In this document: in pieces, positions 7,520 to 15,779 of the stretch
Numbering within the stretch: the first letter of the stretch is position 1
Layout: each line of letters opens with the position of its first letter
Origin: Archangium lipolyticum
GTDB lineage: Bacteria > Myxococcota > Myxococcia > Myxococcales > Myxococcaceae
Direction: 5' to 3'
Length of the DNA stretch: 64,000 bases
NCBI RefSeq assembly: GCF_024623785.1
Contig: NZ_JANKBZ010000011.1
Span: 124,001 to 188,000, forward strand
Notes under the pieces: model-generated
Database searches by the model: none
What the model saw: the letters and a program-made list of their open reading frames with translations, nothing else
What the model was told of the DNA's origin: nothing
Position numbers and translations under genes: made by a program

Positions 7520-8577
7520 CAGCGCCCCTCCGTCATCGTCAGCACCATCCGGAACTTCGCCTCGCCGGACTTCATTCGCGCGAAGGCCTCGCCCGCCCTC
7601 TCGAGCGGCAGAGTCTCGATGCGCGGCAGGACGTTGGCAAGGACGCTGAAGTCCAGCGTCTTCTCGGCCTCGAACGGCGTGCCGGTGATGGTCCCTTGCA
7701 CCAGCCGCTCGCCCACCACCAGTGGGCCGGGTGAGACGGTCAGCGGGGCCTTCCCGACCCCTACGACGAGGAGGGTTCCCTGCGGCGCCAGGGCCGGCAG
7801 GAGCGCCGACGCCGCGGCGCTGTCCGAGATGGTCGTCATGACGACCTGGGCGCCGCCCATCTCGTGGAGGCGGGCGACAGCATCCTCCTGCGCGCTGTCG
7901 ACATAGGTGTGCGCCCCCAGGCCGAGAACGTCATTCGCGATGTCTGCGCCGCGCCCGATGGCCACGACCTTGAAGCCCATCTTGCGCGCATACTGGACTG
8001 CGAGGTGGCCCAGGCCGCCGATGCCCTGGATGGCGACGAGGTCTCCTGCCTGCGCGCCCGACTTCTTGAGGGCGTTGAAGGTCGCAATCCCCGCGCACAG
8101 CAGGGGCGCAGCTTCCTCGGAGCCGAGCGCGTCCGGGATTGCCACCAGGCCTGTGCTTCGCGCGACCATCATCTCGGCATAGCCGCCGTCCTGCGAGGTG
8201 CCGACGAAGGGCTGGTTCCCGCAGAGCTGGAACTGCCCGCGGCGGCACTGGTCGCATGCATTGCAGTGCCCCCCGAGCCGGCCCACGCCGACGCGCTGGC
8301 CCACCCTCCAGAGTGCGGGCGTGCCGGCACCCACCGCGGCGATCCGGCCGACGACCTCGTGTCCGGGGACACGCAGGAACTGCTGCCCGTCGATGGTGCT
8401 GGCATCCGCGCCGCAGATGCCACACGCCTCGACCCGGAGCAGCACTTCTCCCGCCCCAGGCTCCGGCGTCTGCCGCTCGACCAACTCCAGCACTCCCGGC
8501 CGGGTCGCCTGCATGGCGCGGTACGTCTTTGCCAAGGCCATCTCCTGCACGCCGTCCTTCGAACGACTCCTGGTCAT
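7519..8577 (-). CDS. Zinc-dependent alcohol dehydrogenase (MDR family)
   Basis: A 352-aa protein from ATG 8577-8575, which has AAAGGAG 6 nt upstream; longer frames lack a better start. Catalytic-zinc residues lie in EACGICGAD and PGHEVVG, the structural zinc site is CNACDQCRRGQFQLC (four Cys), and the Rossmann motif is GIGGLGHLAVQYA. Family members oxidise alcohols or reduce aldehydes with NAD(P). It is translationally coupled to the methyltransferase gene downstream. The substrate is unknown. Confidence 0.9.
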   Translation of the reverse strand: MTRSRSKDGVQEMALAKTYRAMQATRPGVLELVERQTPEPGAGEVLLRVEACGICGADASTIDGQQFLRVPGHEVVGRIAAVGAGTPALWRVGQRVGVGRLGGHCNACDQCRRGQFQLCGNQPFVGTSQDGGYAEMMVARSTGLVAIPDALGSEEAAPLLCAGIATFNALKKSGAQAGDLVAIQGIGGLGHLAVQYARKMGFKVVAIGRGADIANDVLGLGAHTYVDSAQEDAVARLHEMGGAQVVMTTISDSAAASALLPALAPQGTLLVVGVGKAPLTVSPGPLVVGERLVQGTITGTPFEAEKTLDFSVLANVLPRIETLPLERAGEAFARMKSGEAKFRMVLTMTEGR

Positions 8578-8779
8578 GGTTGCTCCTTTCATGGGTTCGG
8601 CGCCGCCAGCGCGGCCGCCACGCCGCGGGTCGCGGCATCCAGGGCGCCGGCGACATAGCCGGGGCGGGCCTCTCCTGAGAGTCCGAGCGAGCATGAGTCA
8701 TGAGCGCGAGAGCGCGGGGACGACGGGTGGCCAAATCCGGGGACGTATCACCGCGATGCCTGGGGAATCCTTCCAAGGG

Positions 8780-9256
8780 TCAGCTGTACTTGTTGCGTCC
8801 TGCCATGACGCCGCCGTCGACATCCCAGATTGCGCCGGTGACCCAAGAGGTCTCGTTCGACAACAGATGGGCGATGGTCCGCGCAACATCCTCTACGCGG
8901 CCCACACGGCCGATCGGATGGAATCCGTTGAACCCCTGAAGCGCACTGTGAACCTGCTCCTTCGGGATGAACCCCTCGTAGATGGGGGTCTCGACGACTG
9001 CCGGCGAAACCGCGTTGACGCGGATGCCATGGCCGGCCAACTCCATCGCCAGGTGCTGCGTCAGCGAGTGAAGTCCTGCCTTGGCCATCGAATAGGCCGA
9101 GGAGGGAGTGGCCTGGATGGCCTGCCTGGCCCACATCGAGCCGATGTTGACAATCGCGCCCCCCTTGCGCAGCGCGACCATGGACCTGGCGACGGCCTGC
9201 GTGATGAAGAAGGTGGCCTAGTTGCTCCCTTGCGGGTACCTGGTGAACGTCGGGAC
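8780..9256 (-). pseudogene. Broken short-chain dehydrogenase/reductase gene
   Basis: The C-terminal two thirds of an SDR is intact: GGAIVNIGS (catalytic Ser strand), the YSMAK catalytic Tyr/Lys pair, GIRVNAVSP and the WDVDGG end. Upstream the same frame reads [13 protein letters not shown], the usual SDR helix, but is interrupted by TAG at 9220-9218. Before that come only about a dozen plausible residues (VPTFTRYPQGSN), with no TGxxxGxG cofactor motif or NNAG. A 133-aa product could start at 9181 but would lack the NAD(P) site. It is best read as a 5'-deleted relic. Confidence 0.75.
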
Positions 9257-9289
9257 GCAGCGGTCGGCGACGGCCCGACACGGAAAGCC

Positions 9290-9571
9290 TCAGGTGGCCT
9301 GGTAGATGCGGACGTCCGGGGCGGCGTCGAGGAGCGGCTTCAGCGCGGTCACGACGTCGGCGGTGAACAGGTCGGTCTTGAGGTAGGCGCTGGCCTGCTG
9401 CGCCGTGTCGAACCCGTGCAGCACCTGCACGTCCTCGTCACGGACGAGGAGCTCCTTCGACTTCGAGCCGGCGATCGTCTCGAGGAAGGGCGCCTTGTAG
9501 CGTTGGTAGACGCCAGCGGCTGCAGGGCGGTTGGCGGGAGAAATCTTCAGGGTGATTTGCAGGTAGACCAT
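9290..9571 (-). CDS. Small antibiotic-biosynthesis-monooxygenase-like (dimeric alpha/beta barrel) protein
   Basis: A 93-aa protein starting at ATG 9571-9569 with GGAGGACA upstream. The pattern of N-terminal strand (YLQITLKIS), central helix ending in ETIAGSKSKELLV, and C-terminal helix plus strand (APDVRIYQAT) resembles the ABM/dimeric barrel family, whose members are cofactor-free monooxygenases or heme-binding proteins. It is transcribed divergently from a LysR-type regulator 209 bp away, the usual arrangement for a regulated target. Function uncertain. Confidence 0.6.
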   Translation of the reverse strand: MVYLQITLKISPANRPAAAGVYQRYKAPFLETIAGSKSKELLVRDEDVQVLHGFDTAQQASAYLKTDLFTADVVTALKPLLDAAPDVRIYQAT

Positions 9572-9780
9572 GGGTGTCCTCCGTCTTGGCTTCTGTGCTC
9601 CGTGAAAGGTAGGCTATCCCGTCGGAGCAGCTTCGACGGGCAGCCTTCGGCTCTGGTACGAGCCTGAGAGGGGAGGTCGGCCCCGGCGCACCGTGGTCCG
9701 ACGCAGGATTCATCGTCCAGAGCACCCGCCGCCGCAATCGAGAGTTTCTTGGCATGCGGCAAAGGAAATCTTGACCGGCT

Positions 9781-10695
9781 ATGAGCGCACCTGAATACCT
9801 CAACGCCCTGCGTGCCTTCGAGGCGGCGGCCAGGCACGAGAGCTTCTCCGCCGCGGCCGCCGAGCTCCACGTGACCCCGGCGGCGGTCGGACAGCTCGTG
9901 CGAAGCCTCGAGGACGTGCTCGGCACACCGCTGTTCCACCGGGGCACGAGCGGACGCAAACGGCTCGTCCTCACCGAGGCGGCCCAGCGGGCCCTGCCGG
10001 ATATCCGTGCGGGGTTCGAGCGGCTGAGCGCCGGCGTCGCGCGGCTGAAGGAGGGCTCGTCGACCGGCGTGCTGACCGTGACGGTCAGCCCCGCCTTCGC
10101 GGCCAAGTGGCTCCTGCCGCGCCTCGAGCGATTCCAGGCCGCATGGCCGGAGCTGGACGTGCGGCTCGACGCGTCCACCGAGTTGCTCGACTTCGCCGCG
10201 CGCGGCGTCGATATCGGCGTGCGCTACGGCGCTGGGGTCTGGCCCGGGCTGACCGCCGAGAAGCTCTTGGACGAGGAGGTCTATCCCGTTTGCTCGCCTG
10301 CCCTCCTGCGGCAGAGCCGCCGTCTGCGCCGGCCGTCGGATCTGGTCGGCCTACGGCTCATCCACGACCGGTCCGTGGATGCCCGCTCGGGATTCGCCAC
10401 GTGGGATGCCTGGCTCGAGAAGGCGGGCGCAAGGGACGTCGGCACGAAGCGAGGCCTGCGTATCAACAACTCCGCTGCCGTGCTGCAGGCGGCAATCGAC
10501 GGACAGGGCGTGGCGCTGGCCCGCAGCATCATGGCGCATGACGACCTCGCGGCCGGACGGCTGGTGCGCCTGTTCCCGGAGGTGGAGTTCTCCTCGGTGC
10601 TCTCCTACTACGTGGTCTACCGGCCCGATTGCGCCACGCTCCCCAAGCTCGTTGCGTTTCGTGACTGGCTCGTCCGCGAAGCGTCCACGGGGTAA
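9781..10695 (+). CDS. LysR-family transcriptional regulator (GcvA-like)
   Basis: A 304-aa protein with an N-terminal winged helix-turn-helix (LNALRAFEAAARHESFSAAAAELHVTPAAV, given here in outline: recognition helix around AAELHVTPAAVGQLV) and a periplasmic-binding-like effector domain from about residue 95 (VLTVTVSPAFAAKWLLPRL). The AFEAAAR and SFAAKWL-type motifs are those of the GcvA subgroup. The divergent intergenic region 9572-9780 should hold its operators. Likely target: the divergent monooxygenase-like gene and perhaps the SDR relic behind it. Confidence 0.92.
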   Translation: MSAPEYLNALRAFEAAARHESFSAAAAELHVTPAAVGQLVRSLEDVLGTPLFHRGTSGRKRLVLTEAAQRALPDIRAGFERLSAGVARLKEGSSTGVLTVTVSPAFAAKWLLPRLERFQAAWPELDVRLDASTELLDFAARGVDIGVRYGAGVWPGLTAEKLLDEEVYPVCSPALLRQSRRLRRPSDLVGLRLIHDRSVDARSGFATWDAWLEKAGARDVGTKRGLRINNSAAVLQAAIDGQGVALARSIMAHDDLAAGRLVRLFPEVEFSSVLSYYVVYRPDCATLPKLVAFRDWLVREASTG

Positions 10696-10740
10696 TCGTC
10701 GGGGCTAGGTGCCCATTCGATCCAGTGTAGCTGGTGGCCC

Positions 10741-11337
10741 GTGCCAGGCGCGCGAGAACGGGCCTGGTACTACGAGGTAACTTCGGAAGTGACTGCAACG
10801 GCCGAGGTGGAGTTGACGCGCGACTACCTGCTCTGGTGCGAGCGCACCGGCAGGCCCGTGGACTGTCTGCGCCTGCTGACGGAGAGCCCCACCATCAACG
10901 GGGATGGTCGTTTCGCGCTCGCCATGGCCCTGGCCAAGGGCGCCGTGCTGGACACGAGATGCTGGAGGCGTTCAAGGACATGGCCGACCCTCACGCCATG
11001 GTGGTGGCGGTTCTCTGGACCTGGACGACGTACATGGTCCTCGTCTCCATTCCCGACGTGACGATCTCGAAGGGCCTCGCAGCCGTGATGACCGCCACGA
11101 AACGAGCTGCGCGCAGCGGGCGAGCGGTATGGCAAGCTCATGGGCCGGAACGCGGCGCGAGCGTTCGCCATGCGGGCCATGGCAGCCATCGGCAACACGG
11201 CGCCGGGGCTGGCTGCGAAGGTGCCGACGCTGCCCGGCTCGATGCAAGCGGCTGTACAAGCCGAGACGCAGGTGGGCATCCGGCTTGCGGCGGTGGGAGA
11301 AGTGGAGACGGTCGATCAGAGACTTGGGAGGAGAACC
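10741..11337 (+). pseudogene. Frameshifted relic of a SitA-like polymorphic toxin lipoprotein
   Basis: Coding-like sequence passes through three frames. The first reads WYYEVTSEVTATAEVELTRDYLLWC through ALAKGAVLD; near 10951 an apparent 2-nt insertion shifts it to EMLEAFKDMADPHAMVVAV and a membrane-like segment WTWTTYMVLVSIPDVT; near 11100 it shifts again to NELRAAGERYGKLMGRNAARAFAM through VGEVETV. This order resembles the delivery part of myxobacterial SitA toxin lipoproteins as I recall them; no search was possible. The signal peptide at the start and the C-terminal toxin domain are missing. It ends directly against a well-formed immunity-like gene. Confidence 0.65.
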
Positions 11338-11631
11338 GTGAAGATTCAGCTTTCCGACCTGCGACGGGCAGCAAATGCCCTGTTCGACCATCTGGAGCGA
11401 ACTGGCCGTACGGAGATCGAAGTCACCGAGGACTTCTACTGGAGCATCCCGGAGAAGCACCTGTACTCGGTGTACACTCCCCCACCCGAGTCCGAGCTGA
11501 CGATGGGGCAGTTGTCCGATGACTGGAACGAGGTGGCGAAGATTGCGTCCGGCCAACGTCCCCCGACCGCCTATGCCCTGGTCTGGCTCTCGTCACTCCT
11601 GCGCATCATCGGCTCGAAGCTCATCTCCTGA
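11338..11631 (+). CDS. Probable orphan immunity protein
   Basis: A 97-aa acidic, soluble protein from GTG 11338, chosen because GGGAGGAGAACC lies immediately upstream. It begins VKIQLSDLRRAANALFDHLE and contains DFYWSIPEKHLYSVYTPP. No catalytic motif, signal peptide or membrane segment is seen. It follows a decayed SitA-like toxin in the position where sit immunity genes lie, so it probably protected against the lost toxin domain and could still protect against related toxins from kin. Function is inferred from context. Confidence 0.6.
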   Translation: MKIQLSDLRRAANALFDHLERTGRTEIEVTEDFYWSIPEKHLYSVYTPPPESELTMGQLSDDWNEVAKIASGQRPPTAYALVWLSSLLRIIGSKLIS

Positions 11632-11649
11632 AGAACACGCCGGGCAGGC

Positions 11650-11760
11650 ATGGCCCCACTCCATTACCCGGCGGGCGCCTTTCTTACCGGCACGCTGGGG
11701 CATTTCCACACGGAAGCCTTCGCCTTGACCGTGGTCATGGGGGTGGACAATGCGTGCTGA
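11650..11760 (+). CDS. Small ORF, 36 aa, overlapping the toxin start
   Basis: ATG 11650 to TGA 11760; its end overlaps the start of the toxin gene by 11 bp in another frame. The peptide (MAPLHYPAGAFLTGTLGHFH and onward, ending GVDNAC) has plausible codon use, but nothing identifies it. It may be a leader that couples translation to the toxin or the tail of a lost gene. Confidence 0.3.
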   Translation: MAPLHYPAGAFLTGTLGHFHTEAFALTVVMGVDNAC

Positions 11761-13276
11761 CTCGCTCCGGACCCTATGGGCGGGCCTGCTGCTTACCCCT
11801 GCCCTGCTGTCCACTGGCTGCCTGTCTCTGATACCTCCGCCCGGCCGGGGGATGAACCTGCACTACACGCCGCACGAGGCCTCGGCGCCTGCATCGGCCG
11901 ACGGGCCCGGTCTCGAAGCTCCGCGCGCCCTCCCCTCCCCGCCTGAGCCCAAGGCACCAGAGAGGCTGCTCCGGCGCCGGGCCTCCCGGGAGGAGCTGAC
12001 GGCGGTGGGCCCGGACAGCGCCGAGAAAGCCTCGCGGCGGAGCGCCCTCGCGGCCCAGCTGGCATTTCGCAGTGCCGTTCTCGACGTGTCTGGCTCCACC
12101 CGTCGCATCTCCGCAGAACTCTCCAAGCTCAAGGCCAGTGAGCGTGGCCTCGCCAGCGGAAACGACGTTTTCCTCCGCTACGTCGATTACGGCGCCCAGC
12201 AACTGCGGTGGATGGAGGCCCAGCTCGCCGCCGCCACCCGGCTCGCCAACACCGCTTCAGAAGTGGACGACCCCGACATGCAACTCGCCGTGCTGCGCAT
12301 GGCCGGCCCACGGTTGGAGGCCGCCATGCTCGGCTCACTCGTGCTCGCCGTCTGGGTGGACTTCCTCACCCTCGCCGACGTCGCGCTCAGACAGCACCTC
12401 TACCCCGTGGAGACGCTCTTCGCTGACATGTGGCGCAGGCAGGAGATGCTCCAGCCCGCCATGACGGCGCTCTCCTCCCGGGAGCACGAGGATGTGGAGG
12501 CCGCGGCGCAAGACGTGCCCCCGCTGGTGGGCCACCTCACGGACGAATTCGCGCGAGCCCAGCAGCGCATGCGCGTGGCAGCGGAGAACCTCCAGAAGGT
12601 GCTGTTGCTCAAGGAAGCCATCGAGACGGTCACCCTGCTTTCGACGTTGAGGTTTTCGCTACCCTCGGCGCCCCCGTCCGCGCCCGTCCTCGTCGGCATC
12701 GGCCTCTCGGTGGGAGGCGACGGGGTGATGGTGGGCACGCGCCTTGTCGTCTCCGCCGAGTGGGTGGAGATGGTGCGCCACCTGGTGCGCGCGGGCGTCC
12801 TCTCCCTGCCCGTCGTCAGCGCCGCCGTACGGATTCACGCGGGCGGGGTGATGATGGCGCAGTACGGCGAGCTGCCCAGGGGCGTGCGTGAGGCGCTCGG
12901 AGACGGGCCAGAAGTGGGGGCGATGCATGAGGCAGGCAAGGCGGGGGCTGGCATGGCCGAGCCGCCGCGGCACCACGTCATGCCGAAGGAGTTCCGCGAG
13001 TGGTTCGAGCGGCGCGGCTTCACGGGCGAGATGGACATCGACGAGTTCTGCGTCAAGCTGGAGCAGGCGCACCACGAGGCCATTCACGGCGGCGGCGACT
13101 GGCGCCTCGGTCGCACATGGGCCGGCGAATGGAACCGGATGCTCATGGAAGCGCTGTACGAAGCCGAGACAACGGCCGGCCGGATGTTGACGCGAAACGA
13201 AGTCCTGGAAACAGTCTCAAAGCGTATGAAGGACTACTACATTCCGATGAACTTCGTCCCGTGGAGAGGACCATGA
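11750..13276 (+). CDS. DUF2380-type lipoprotein toxin with HHxxP/HNH-like nuclease domain
   Basis: A 508-aa protein with lipobox LSTGC (Cys about residue 24). After a variable segment come long amphipathic helices (about 90-290) and hydrophobic stretches (about 310-370). The C-terminal about 95 residues carry the nuclease-like pattern HHVMPKEFREWFE, then HHEAIHGGGDW and WAGEWNRML: two His clusters, a conserved Pro and an Asn-containing WN, typical of HNH/GHH-fold toxins and of the DUF2380 and related myxobacterial lipoproteins. Such lipoproteins can act as polymorphic toxins passed between kin by outer-membrane exchange (Sit systems). The stop overlaps the start of a small downstream gene (ATGA), the expected immunity position. 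Toxicity is inferred. Confidence 0.75.
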   Translation: MRADSLRTLWAGLLLTPALLSTGCLSLIPPPGRGMNLHYTPHEASAPASADGPGLEAPRALPSPPEPKAPERLLRRRASREELTAVGPDSAEKASRRSALAAQLAFRSAVLDVSGSTRRISAELSKLKASERGLASGNDVFLRYVDYGAQQLRWMEAQLAAATRLANTASEVDDPDMQLAVLRMAGPRLEAAMLGSLVLAVWVDFLTLADVALRQHLYPVETLFADMWRRQEMLQPAMTALSSREHEDVEAAAQDVPPLVGHLTDEFARAQQRMRVAAENLQKVLLLKEAIETVTLLSTLRFSLPSAPPSAPVLVGIGLSVGGDGVMVGTRLVVSAEWVEMVRHLVRAGVLSLPVVSAAVRIHAGGVMMAQYGELPRGVREALGDGPEVGAMHEAGKAGAGMAEPPRHHVMPKEFREWFERRGFTGEMDIDEFCVKLEQAHHEAIHGGGDWRLGRTWAGEWNRMLMEALYEAETTAGRMLTRNEVLETVSKRMKDYYIPMNFVPWRGP

Positions 13277-13743
13277 GTGGCGGACGTGCCTGGCAGGGCA
13301 ACGTGAAGGCGCGCCTGTATGAGCGGGTCCGCGAGCGCGGCTACGATTCGCTCACCGCCTTCGCTGGGGCGCGCCCTGCCGTCCCGCTGCACTTGCTGGC
13401 AGAGGAACTGGGCAAGGACGACATCGCCGGGGTACAGGTACTGAGTGGGCTGCTCGCCGAGGCGGAACGGAGCAAGCAGGTCACGCGGTTTGTACGCGAT
13501 GTTTTCGCGCGCCTGTGGTCCCAGAGCGTGCCCGACGGCTGGCCACCTGTTCTGGACGATGCCAACCGCTTCAAGGTTGCCGAGGCAATTGGCTCGTGGA
13601 TTGCCTACACCCCCGAAACTCATAAGGAGCGTGCCAGGAGAGTCAGGACAGCTCTCCTGGCCACGCCTCCTCCCCCAGGGTGGCGGCCTCTTGGCCCCGA
13701 CGACGAGCTGCTTCTCTCACTTCTACCCGACACGGAAGTCTGA
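13273..13743 (+). CDS. Probable immunity protein for the adjacent toxin (paralogue 1)
   Basis: A 156-aa protein from ATG 13273, overlapping the toxin stop by 4 bp, so expression is coupled. It is soluble, with segments YDSLTAFAGARPAVPLHLLA, LGKDDIAGVQVLSGLLAEAE and LATPPPPGWRPLGPDDELLL. It has no known catalytic motif. The next gene is a clear paralogue, and tandem immunity paralogues are common behind polymorphic toxins. Role inferred from position. Confidence 0.65.
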   Translation: MSGGRAWQGNVKARLYERVRERGYDSLTAFAGARPAVPLHLLAEELGKDDIAGVQVLSGLLAEAERSKQVTRFVRDVFARLWSQSVPDGWPPVLDDANRFKVAEAIGSWIAYTPETHKERARRVRTALLATPPPPGWRPLGPDDELLLSLLPDTEV

Positions 13744-13764
13744 ACCTCCCCCACGTAGAGGACC

Positions 13765-14206
13765 ATGAGTGACGGACGTTCCTGGGAGGGCAACTGGACG
13801 GTGCGCCGACTCGCTCACCGCCTTCGCAGATGCGCGCCCGACGGCTTCGCTGGAGGCGCTGGCCAAGGAACTTGGCAAGGACGACGTCGCAGGGGTGCAG
13901 GTGTTCAGAGGGTTGCTTGCCGAGGCGGAGCGAAGCCATCGGGTCACACGCCTTGTCTGCGGACAACTCGTGCGCGAACTGTGGGCATGTCTCCCAAACG
14001 GCTGGCCGACCGTTATGGATGACACCAACCGTTTCAAGGTTGCCAAGGCAATCGGATTGTGGAGTTCCCTTACCCCAACAACCCACGAGAAGCGCGTCGA
14101 TCAGGCTCGGGCAGCGCTTCGTGCCACGCCACCACCGCCCGGTTGGCTCCCGCGCGGGCCCGACGACGAGTTGCCGCTCACGCTCCTTCCTGACAAGGAA
14201 GTCTGA
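13765..14206 (+). pseudogene. Frameshifted immunity paralogue 2
   Basis: The first codons from ATG 13765 (MSDGRSWEGNW) match the start of paralogue 1 (MSGGRAWQGNV), but a deletion of about 29 nt relative to it shifts the frame. The remainder matches in another frame: DSLTAFADARPTASLEALAK, LGKDDVAGVQVFRGLLAEAE, RATPPPPGWLPRGPDDELPL, ending DKEV against DTEV. A 145-aa product from GTG 13769 is open across the junction but loses the conserved N-terminus. Probably a dead or shortened copy left by tandem duplication. Confidence 0.7.
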
Positions 14207-15209
14207 GTTTCACCTCTGGGTCGAGCCATACCGCTGCGGTGGCGGCACCTGCCGGCGCTGGTATCAGCCGGGCACACCAGGCAGGAACGGCGACATGAGC
14301 GCTACTCTCCCTGCCGCTCCTGAGCATCTTCTCCGAGATCTGGCCGCAGCCCATCCGGCGAGACTTCTTGGAGTCGGTGATGAGCAGCAAGCACGCCCTC
14401 CAGGCCAGCCTGTAACTTTCACCTGCGTAGGCAACTGAACGCAGAGGCCCGCCCGTCCTGCTCAAGCCCTTGGGGGGAGGTCAGAGGCGGCGGCTCGTCC
14501 AGCACCGTCAACGCTCCACTGGGTTTCTCATCCCGCCACCTACTTCCAGGGTGCGTTCCACTTGCCCGGAATCGGTGTTCCACATGGTCCGGTGCACACA
14601 CTTGGGGACCGAGCGAGTTGTGGCGGTAGCCCGCAAGGAGGCTGCCGTGTGAGGTGCCCGTGGCACGCGAGGACTGACGGAGCACCCCACCGTATAGGGT
14701 GGACCAGCGGGGAGACGCCCCAGGTGGTCCTTCAAAGGGGAGGCGAGCTCTGGTTGAAGGTCGAGCGTGAGCACCACCTCAAGGAAGAAGCCGGAGCAGG
14801 CCGCCCTGTCGGAAGTAGCCGCCAGCGAGAGGCCGGAGATGGAGGGGACGAAGAGCAGTGCCCGCTACGCCTCGCCGAGACCGTTCCGGGAGTAGCAGCC
14901 GGCGGAGCAGGGGCGGTTGCTGCCGCGGTATACGGCTTCGCTCCGTCTCACTCTCAACAACAGACATCCTTTACCTGTACCCGCTCATGGGAGAGGGCTT
15001 TCCCAAGGGGGATGGAAGCGAGGAGGAATTACTGGACATGACGGGCGAGGTCATGCCATGGAGCCCCATGGGAGAAGTAAGCCCAGGAAGGTCCGTATCG
15101 AGAGAAGAATAGGAGACGCATCCGCGCGAGCGTTGGTGCGTGAGCTGAAGCTGCGGCTCCGATTCTGTTTTGTATGGAGCGCCGGTCGGAAACGATCGGT
15201 GTTGATTTG
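14207..15209 (+). other. About 1 kb without a recognisable gene; decayed accessory sequence
   Basis: Short frames occur but none has a credible start, ribosome site or family motif. One piece near 14300-14410 looks coding by third-position G/C (frame reading ALLSLPLLSIFSEIW, then PQPIRRDFLESV, ending at a TAA near 14412) but is preceded directly by a stop. I read it as remnants of further toxin-island genes plus the upstream region of the Hsp70 operon. Confidence 0.5.
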
Positions 15210-15779
15210 ATGTTCACCTGGCTGAGACGCCTGTTCATTGGACGTTCAGGAGTGCCCGGGCTCCCCGGGGCCACGCTCCCTGCCGAGTCGCCTCCCACCT
15301 GGAGCACCATGCTTCTGGATGCCGTCCAGAAGTCCTCCCGGGCCCAGGCCCGTCTGGCCCTCCATGTCGAGGATCTGGAGCGCAAGCTGGAGGGGGGTCT
15401 CGCGGAACTGAGGGGCTCGCTCTCTTCTCTCCGCGACGCTACGTCGAGCAACTCTTCGGGGCGCGAGCCCCCCTGGGACGAGCTCCTGGATGCCCTGGAT
15501 CTGCTCGAAGAGGCCTCCCGCGTCGCGGCGGATGCGGCGCTCGCATCGGGACTCATGGGAGTGGCGGCCCGGATCGAGCGCTTTCTGACCTCCTCCGGGG
15601 TCACGCGACTGACGTCCATCGGCCACATTCCTGACGGACGCCTGTTCCGGATTGTAGGCACTCAGCCCCACCCCAGCTTCGCCGAGGGCGCCATTGCCCG
15701 CGTGGTTCGCGCCGCCGCCCTGCGGGGCGAGCGCCTCATTCGCGAGGGCGAAGCCATCATCGTGAGGAATGCCCCTTGA
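15210..15779 (+). CDS. GrpE-like nucleotide exchange factor of a compact Hsp70 operon
   Basis: A 189-aa protein if started at ATG 15210 (MFTWLRRLFIG); a start at 15174 would add 12 residues and neither has a clear ribosome site. A coiled coil (ARLALHVEDLERKLEGGLAEL) is followed by helices and a C-terminal beta region, IVGTQPHPSFAEGAIARVV, then EGEAIIVRN, which resembles the GrpE head (VGTEP...EGT...R.G). Its stop overlaps the TTG start of a DnaK-like gene. It would act as exchange factor for that Hsp70. The similarity is moderate, so GrpE-like rather than GrpE. Confidence 0.65.
   Translation: MFTWLRRLFIGRSGVPGLPGATLPAESPPTWSTMLLDAVQKSSRAQARLALHVEDLERKLEGGLAELRGSLSSLRDATSSNSSGREPPWDELLDALDLLEEASRVAADAALASGLMGVAARIERFLTSSGVTRLTSIGHIPDGRLFRIVGTQPHPSFAEGAIARVVRAAALRGERLIREGEAIIVRNAP

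Noticed and set aside
9218-9220. TAG in the SDR frame read as pyrrolysine or another recoding event
   Set aside because: The sequence upstream soon loses SDR similarity and the cofactor-binding half is absent, so simple decay explains it.
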